Assembly (NCBI GenBank): GCA_014281115.1
Contig: JACONQ010000003.1
Coordinates: forward strand, 2,170,001-2,234,000
DNA: 64,000 nucleotides
Direction of reading: 5' to 3'
Origin: Laburnicola sp. R22_1
Taxonomy: Eukaryota > Ascomycota > Dothideomycetes > Pleosporales > Didymosphaeriaceae
Shown here piece after piece: positions 57,451 to 64,000 of the stretch. Both the position numbers and the translations under genes were made by a program. The notes below the pieces were generated by a model. It made no database searches. It saw only the letters and a program-made list of their open reading frames with translations, and was not told the origin of the DNA. Each line of letters begins with the position of its first letter. Position 1 is the stretch's first letter.

Positions 57451-60286
57451 GCACAACTATAGTTTACTATACGCATAGCGTATAAAGTCTACCTACTTTT
57501 ATAATATTAGCAACGCCTAGTATACTAAATCTTTATCTTTAATATATAACTACTACTACTACATTTTAAATTTAGCTTTTTATCTATTATATTTAGCGAC
57601 GTAATAATATTGTAGCAGCCTAACTATACTACTTCTTCTATATAGGGCAGCATAGCTATAATAGAGTTCTAAGAGTATATAAAGGATTAGCTAGGCAAAG
57701 TTAAAGATAATTTCTAGAGATTTAGCAATTTTATATAGTAAGTAGGGTTGTTAAAGGGGCCTCTTAATTTTAATATCTTTAGCAACACCTAGCTCTAGCT
57801 ATTTAGGCCCTATTAGCTAGTTTTATAACTCTAGATCCTAGAGTGTAAAGCACTTCTTTCGTATCTAAATATAGGGTGAAGTTAGGCGTTTATTCTATAA
57901 TAATAGAATAAAATAAAGGCGTTACTAAGGAAGCTTAAAAATAAGGACTAGCAAAGCAAAGGCATAGGACGGCTACTAGATAATAAGTAGCAGTTTCTTA
58001 GAAACTATAGGAGTTTAAAAGCGCAGCTATAGCGCAAGAAGCTTATAGATATAGTAGCAATTACTTAGGGTGCTGTTAAGGTAGAGAACTATAACTAAGT
58101 AATAAAGGTAACAGTCAGTAGTAGCAGTAGGAGCATAATAGAAATAGACAGTAGTAAAGTCCTAAGGGGGCGGAATACAGCTTACTAGTTGCAAGAGAAG
58201 ATCTACTATAAAAGAGAGTTAATAAAATAGTTAGATTAGTTACTATTATAATTATTATTATTATTATTGCAGCGAAAAATATTATTAAAGAAATTATTAA
58301 TTACATAACACGGTGGTTAGTTAAACAGCCAGCCCAGAAAATAATAATAGTATAAATTATCTATAAAATCCTTGTTTATAAGGGCCTACTAATTTTTTTT
58401 ATAGAAGAAAGTTATATTTATAATTAGTGTAGTAGGCATTAGCCTTTTATAAATATTAATTAAATTAGTAATTAATTGTAACTTGAATTAACGCAGAGAG
58501 ATTAGCAAATAGAGCTTTATAGATAGGCTTGAGCGTAAATATAGCCTACTTTATCTCTAGGTCTCTATAGTATACTTATATAATAGCAATATAGAGAGGA
58601 ATTTCCCTAGTAAAGTCTATATCTAATACTCTCTATATAAGGGTAAGCCTATTAATTATTGCCTTTAGGACTTTGTATAGACTCTTATTAGAGTTCTTAC
58701 GCTAGCATTATGTAAAAGTTATTATAGTCTAGTCTATCTAATACTAGTTATAGTTAATAGTAGTATTAAAGTAACTATTAAGTGCTTTGTATAAGCACTT
58801 CTATAATTATCTAGAATCGATAGTATAGAGATAATACTATACCATATAGCTAATAAGGATATCTAGAAAATATTTAGGTATTAATTCTTAGTAATATCTA
58901 GGCGTCTGCATAGATCTATAAAGATTCTATTCTTATTTACTAAAATATTATATAAAGTTCTAGTATAGTTATTATCCTTATGCTATACCTTTTAAAATTA
59001 GATTATTTTAATAGCTAGAACTCTTTAAAAAAGTAGGTTGTGCTTAGGCAGAAGCCTATATAGGTTAGATTATAATATAGGCTTAGACAATATAAATTCG
59101 TATAGTACCTATAATTTGCGTTTAACTAGTAGTAGCTCTATTCTATATAGTGTTTAATAGTTGCAAATAGGTAAGTAAAATAGTAGTTAGGTACTATATA
59201 TAAAGAGTAGTAGTTTATTTAGTTATTTATACAAATATGATTATCTTTAGTACTTATATAAAGATTCTCTTAAGATATCTATAGGGACCTATAGCTATAT
59301 AGGTGCCTATAGTAGTAGTAACTTACTCTATTTTAGTTTGTGCAATAGCCTAACTAGCTTAGGTGTCTTTAAAATTAGCCTTAATATTTGCGTATAAGGA
59401 GTTAAGTAAGCTAGCAAAGGCAGTAATATATAAGTAATATCTATATTACCTTAGGCTACTTTATATAGTTTACTAGTACTTATAGCTCTAGTATTTAATC
59501 TTAGTATAATGCCCTTTTTTTAGAATAGTAATAAGCTCTCTCCTAAACGCACAGTTTAACTTTAAAAAATAAGATTTTTTTTCTTTAAAGTCTTTCTAGA
59601 ATAATTCTAAAAAAGCTGTCCCTTTTTAGTATAACACATAATAATTAGCAATAGTATATACTACGCATAATTATATTTCTAATAGAGAGGAATTGTCTAC
59701 TAGGTTAATCTTATCCTTTTAGTACTTAGGTTTTATTTCCTTACGTAGTGTTATCTCTAATATTTCTATCCCTTTAGTATACTTATTATATAGTCTAGTA
59801 TATTTAGGTATATTAGTATTATTTTGTAAAGTAGAGGTAGTAAAGGCAAAGGCTTTATATAAAATAGTAGTAGGGGTAGTTTTTATATAACTAGTTTGTT
59901 TAATAGGTTAGTTATATAAGGAATTACGCTTTATTAGAGTTTGTTATTATTTAACTATATATTTATATAGTTATTAGGGATATGCTTAGTGCACTATCTC
60001 TTCTTAAATCTTATATAGTAGTACTATCTACTTACTAACTTAATAAAAGAGTTAATTTACTATCCCTATAGATAAGAATAGGTTTTATACATCTTATACA
60101 GTCGCTTTCTTTATTTTATATAGTAGTAATAGTTACTTACTAACTTTATAAAAGTTTAATCTACTATCCTCTTATATATAAAGAATAGAGTGTAATAAAA
60201 TAAATTATATAGCTAATAATAACTTGTATAATCTATCTTTACTCTTACTAATTTGTATTTAAGAATTAGTTAACTACTAATTAGTA
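57451..60286 (-). other. Unidentified, heavily decayed sequence with possible element coding remains
   Basis: About 2.8 kb with RIP composition. On the minus strand there are long stretches free of frameshift, for example SLLEIQLCVVYTIANYYVLY near 59,640 and LKPIYKALFANLSALIQVT near 58,500, but I could not match them to a named family. The stretch 57,880-58,220 keeps more G and C (GGACTAGCAAAGCAAAGG, AAGGGGGCGGAATACAGC). A decayed LTR retrotransposon is the likeliest explanation. Confidence 0.35.
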
Positions 60287-60745
60287 TTAAATAGATACTC
60301 TATAGCTAGCTATATAAATATTAATATCTAATACTCTGTATTAGCAAGTGTAAAGGGTGTATAGGATAATTATATAAGGAAAGAAAATAATATAATAGAA
60401 CTAACTTAGTATTAATTAGTTAATTCTAAAGAGAGTGCAAATAGAAAGGAGAAGATCCTATAGCGTATAGGCCGCGGCGCATAGGCATTATGTGATCCCT
60501 ATATAATACTATTATGTGACAATACTAAAACCTTAACACTCTTAGATGCCTGTAAAGGTTCGAAAGTTAAGTTCAAAAATATATGAAATTGAAGCTATTT
60601 TGTGTATATACGTGGAGGGCGTGATTATAAGGTAGTGGGGTACTCACGCTAGCGCCGCGCTAGTGGGTACTGCTAAAGTAACGCCGCAATATCAAAATCG
60701 TTCCATTATAGTGCCCTTGCCTATATAGTGTACAGATAATTATAG
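60287..60745 (+). repeat. R5 copy B, carries a solo LTR
   Basis: Uninterrupted at the point where copia-2 entered copy A (AGTGTAAAGGGTGTATAGG near 60,348). It is itself interrupted at 60,551-60,710. After the interruption it continues TGCCCTTGCCTATATAGTG, as in copy C. Confidence 0.7.
60551..60710 (+). repeat. Solo LTR of an unknown element
   Basis: 160 bp that begins TGTAAAGGTTCG and ends CCATTATA (TTACA before RIP), so the ends form TGTAA/TTACA. The 5-bp flanks are ATGCC (60,546-60,550) and GTGCC (60,711-60,715), a duplication with one RIP-type difference. R5 copies A and C are uninterrupted here. Near 60,634-60,664 it holds an imperfect hairpin of GTACTCACGCTAGCG and its near-complement CGCTAGTGGGTAC. 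No internal element region with this LTR was found in the window. Confidence 0.7.
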
Positions 60746-60763
60746 TATTATATAATAAGTATA

Positions 60764-60886
60764 TGGCGTTAAGTTATCTATCTAGGGGTAGGACGACAAA
60801 GGCTTTTATCTTAAATAACATAACAAAACAGCAAAGCCCCCTACTTAGTAATTAAAAAAGGCGCAAAAAGGTAATAACAAAAAAAC
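60764..60886 (+). mobile_element. SINE-like insert S7
   Basis: 123 bp starting TGGCGTTAAGTTATC and ending ACAAAAAAAC. Flanking repeats ATAATAAGTATA (60,752-60,763) and ATAATAACTATA (60,887-60,898) differ at one base. It adjoins the large TAA microsatellite. Confidence 0.75.
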
Positions 60887-60927
60887 ATAATAACTATAAT
60901 GTGTAAGTAGTGTAATTACGTAATTAC

Positions 60928-61208
<281 letters not shown>

Positions 61209-61480
61209 GCATAAGTTAGTTTTCTATACACACTTTAAATAAATTTAATAGCTATTAAGGTGCTTATAAATAATAAAAAGTAAGTATATAGTTTATAAAC
61301 TATTCTTATAAACTATGACTATATTAGTAAAAACTAGCAGTAGGCTATATCTTTAGGCGCTATATTAAAGCGACCTTTCTATCCTACTCTATATAGGCTT
61401 AATTCAAAAATATATTAAAAAGAGTAATTAACACTAAATAAATGATGCGATTATTTACTAGCTATAGTAATTATATATTA
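61209..61480 (+). repeat. R4 copy 1
   Basis: Follows the microsatellite. It matches 63,362-63,610: AAGTAAGTATATAGTTTATA, GCTATATCTTTAGGCGCTAT, GCGACCTTTCTATCCTA. No coding content was recognised. Confidence 0.7.
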
Positions 61481-61649
61481 TATACGCTTAGTTATTAACT
61501 ATATAATATTAGTTTCGTGCACTATACCTATGTATATATTAGTTACTACTTTATACTTATATACTATAAGTATATAGAATACGTTAAATAAACTATTATA
61601 TTACTATATAGTATATATAATTAAAATTTCGATTGAAAATATATAAAAT

Positions 61650-62300
61650 ATAGTAAGGCTATATTACTATACTATAGTTTAGAGTAAGAGAAAAGTATAA
61701 GATCGTACTAGCGCTATAATACTATAACTATAATTTTTCTTTTTACTATTATCTCTAACGATATTACTAAAAGTAATAGCTATATTAGTAGGTTTATACT
61801 ATTTATAAAATATATACTAGAAACTTATATACTATAGATATACTAATACTCTATTTTTATATTAAAGTTAACTTTTTTAAAAAAACTTTTCCTACTATTA
61901 CTCTATTTCCTACTATCTTTTTAGGCCCTAGTACTAATACTACTATTAACGCTATTTAAAGGTATCCTTTAATAATTTATTTACTTAAAGTTACTAAATT
62001 TATACTAAAGTATTACTCTATTTATAAAATTATTAGTAAAAAGTAAAAAGTATATTATACTTTATATAAGGCAATTCTAGTATACTAGTTAGGCTAGTAA
62101 TAAATTAGTAATTTAAAGTATAAGAAGTATAGAAAGTTCCTACTATAGTTTTTATATTACTACTAGTTAAAAAGATAGTAATAGAGGGCAAGATTAAGAA
62201 AAAGAGAAGATAAAGGTATTTATTAATACGTTGCTAGGGAAGAGAAGCATTATATAGATACGCTAAATCTTTATAATTATAGAATTAAATAAGCGTATTA
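61650..62300 (+). repeat. R3 copy B
   Basis: About 640 bp matching copy A at 44,750-45,536, without the S6 insert, and so an empty-site control for it. It contains TTAGGCCCTAGTACTAATAC near 61,921. Confidence 0.65.
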
Positions 62301-62312
62301 TATAAGTACAGT

Positions 62313-62430
62313 ATGTGGCATTATTTAAATCTACCTAGGGGTAGAATAATAAAGGCTTTTATTTTAAATAATATAATAAAAAAGGAGAGCCCTTTACTTA
62401 GTAATTAAGAATAGTGTAAAATAGTACCTA
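62313..62430 (+). mobile_element. SINE-like insert S8
   Basis: About 118 bp with ATGTGGCATTATTTAAATCT at the start and AAAGGCTTTTATTTTAAATA inside. The tail is short and mutated and no clear target duplication was found. E6-4 begins about 12 bp further on. Confidence 0.65.
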
Positions 62431-62441
62431 CGTAAATATAG

Positions 62442-63345
62442 TATTAGGAAGAAAAACATTGTAGACCTTTTAGTATACAGTACAACACTATAAGAAAAAG
62501 CTATAGGTGTGCTAAAAACGTATTAAAAAAGGTAAAGTAGTTTAAAGATAAATAGATTAGGCTAGGAACTATTTATTAGCATGTGCAAATTAGCCCCTCC
62601 TACTAGAGGTAGTTAATTATAAGATATACTAGGTACTAAAGTAATAATATAATACGTGGTTGCCTGCGCACATATAATATAAAATCTGCAACTAGAAATT
62701 TAGTGTTTATCTATCTACTATATAATATATTTAATTATTGCGTAAGACCTTAAGGTCTACGCTATATCTATTCCTTATCCTAAAGACGCTATTACTCTTA
62801 CTACTAGATATAGAGTATTACGCTCCTACCTAGAAAACGCAAATAACAACGCGGCTAAATATAACACAGCTAGGTATAACGCAGCTAGGTATAACGCAGC
62901 TAGGTATAACGCAGCTAGGTATAACGCAGCTAGGTATAACAGCTAGATACTACTTAACATTAAAAACTATATAGTTTATACTAAGGACCTATATAGTAAA
63001 TAGATAGCTACTATAGAATTAGATTGCTATGTTAAGCAGAATACAGATATTAGTAAGTAGGAGCCTAGAATTAAAGGTAGAATAAGCCTTATAATATAGA
63101 TTGCCCTATGCTAGTTTAAATATAAGGTGCTTGCAACTATTAATAATAAGGACTAGAAGGACATAGATATTATTATAAAGTAAAAGTCTAGGCTAGCAGC
63201 TATATACTACTGCGTAGCTTATAGAAGCAATTACTACTAAGGGCCACAAGCGATATTAGATTTCTAATTAATAGCTTGTTGCTTCTATAAAGATAGCTAT
63301 ACTAAGTGGGTGCTAGAGGCGTGTAAATATAGTATAATTACTAAT
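62442..63345 (+). mobile_element. E6-4, truncated E6 copy with minisatellite
   Basis: Begins TATTAGGAAG then GTAGACCTTTTAGTATACAG and follows E6 for about 400 bp. After the RSYLENANNN-like reading near 62,820 it enters a 15-bp tandem repeat and then about 400 bp not obviously shared with E6-1 or E6-3. It is cut at about 63,345, where R4 copy 2 starts. Confidence 0.6.
62851..62945 (+). repeat. 15-bp minisatellite
   Basis: About six units of GCTAGGTATAACGCA. The period is a multiple of three and reads ARYNA in one frame. E6-2 and E6-1 have a single unit or none at this place. Confidence 0.85.
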
Positions 63346-63610
63346 AATAATAATAATAAAGCTTAGTTTACTATATATACTTTAAGTAAATTAATTAAAT
63401 AATAAAGTGCTTATAAATAATAAAGTAAGTATATAGTTTATAAACTATTATTATAAACTATTATTATATTAATAGAGACTAGTAGCAGACTATATCTTTA
63501 GGCGCTATACCAGAGCGGCCTTTCTATCCTAATCTTTACAGGCTTAAATTAGAAAAAGGGGGTTAAAAAGGATAATTAAGACTGAATAAATAATGCGACT
63601 AGTATAAGTA
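63343..63610 (+). repeat. R4 copy 2
   Basis: Second copy of R4, starting with about six TAA units (63,343-63,361). It retains more G+C than copy 1 (GGCGCTATACCAGAGCGGCC near 63,502). Confidence 0.7.
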
Positions 63611-64000
63611 TACATTACTATAGGATAATATTTATTTTAAATTAAGTAATTACTATACCTAAATAGCTAGACTTTATTAATTTAAATTAAATGAATAAGT
63701 TCTATATTTTTTTATTTTGCGACTAAGAGGTTTCTAATAAAAATATTATAATAATAGTAGTTATTTGTCATACTATTATATACACAAAAAGTGTTTTAAG
63801 ATATTAATAATACGGGGTTATAAGTTTTATATTTAAAAAGCAATGAGTATAAAGCAATATTTTTTATAAATAGGTTTAATACTATAAATATAAGAATTAG
63901 TACTAGTAACTTAGGTATAAGCTAACTCTACCTACTATATAATAAGTATCTTTTTAAAATATATAGTATTATGAAAAGAGATATTTAGGCCTATGAGAAT
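63611..64000. other. Right end, fragment of repeat X, otherwise unidentified
   Basis: 63,715-63,775 repeats the X sub-block (AAGAGGTTTCTAATAAAAAT ... AATAATAGTAGTTATTT). The remainder is A+T-rich without recognisable features. Confidence 0.4.

Noticed and set aside
62851..62945. CRISPR-like array
   Set aside because: Tandem units without spacers in eukaryotic repeat DNA; a minisatellite.

Overview
This 64 kb window looks like one AT-rich, gene-free repeat compartment of a filamentous ascomycete fungus. I found no intact host gene, tRNA or rRNA. Nearly all recognisable coding sequence is transposon protein in which Gln (CAG/CAA) and Trp (TGG) codons have become TAG/TAA. CpA/TpG is depleted and TpA abundant, while CpG survives. 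This is the signature of repeat-induced point mutation (RIP). Long frames remain in register and are broken mostly by these stops, so I read genes 'through' them. The species cannot be named from the sequence.

Left part (1-19,800): the 3' part of a copia element (copia-1, 1-2387); a 5'-truncated second copia family (copia-3a, ~2,691-11,642) carrying a Tc1/mariner element (2,820-4,933), a SINE-like insert (6,020-6,146), a Fot1/pogo element (8,121-9,969) and a longer SINE-like insert (10,210-10,449); telomere-like minisatellite (12,256-12,384); another Fot1/pogo element (12,399-14,188); a hAT transposase relic on the minus strand (14,585-17,720); and a small repeat with an 8-bp target duplication (17,928-18,154).

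Middle (19,800-43,200): a second telomere-like block with a perfect 68-bp palindrome; a gypsy element (RT-RNase H-integrase-chromodomain-like) split by about 2.3 kb that includes a 1.27-kb retroposon-like unit, here called E6; further E6 copies; a third Fot1/pogo element (28,872-30,742); and a copy of copia-3 with both LTRs on the minus strand (copia-3b, 30,992-43,198), with a nested Tc1/mariner element (35,604-38,488).

Right part (43,200-64,000): dispersed repeats (X, R3, R4, R5); a complete RIP-mutated copia (copia-2, 45,607-50,763) with LTRs and a 5-bp target duplication; a degraded copia-4 (52,420-57,130, minus) interrupted by E6; unidentified decayed sequence; a solo LTR; and a (TAA)~94 microsatellite.

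The paralogous copies supply their own empty sites, so insertion boundaries, target duplications and relative order can be read directly. Three points deserve most attention: the copia-3 family, which carries about 2.7 kb of extra, conserved sequence between pol and the 3' LTR; the E6 family, with 11-16 bp target duplications; and an eight-copy, ~125-bp SINE-like family with 8-13 bp target duplications.
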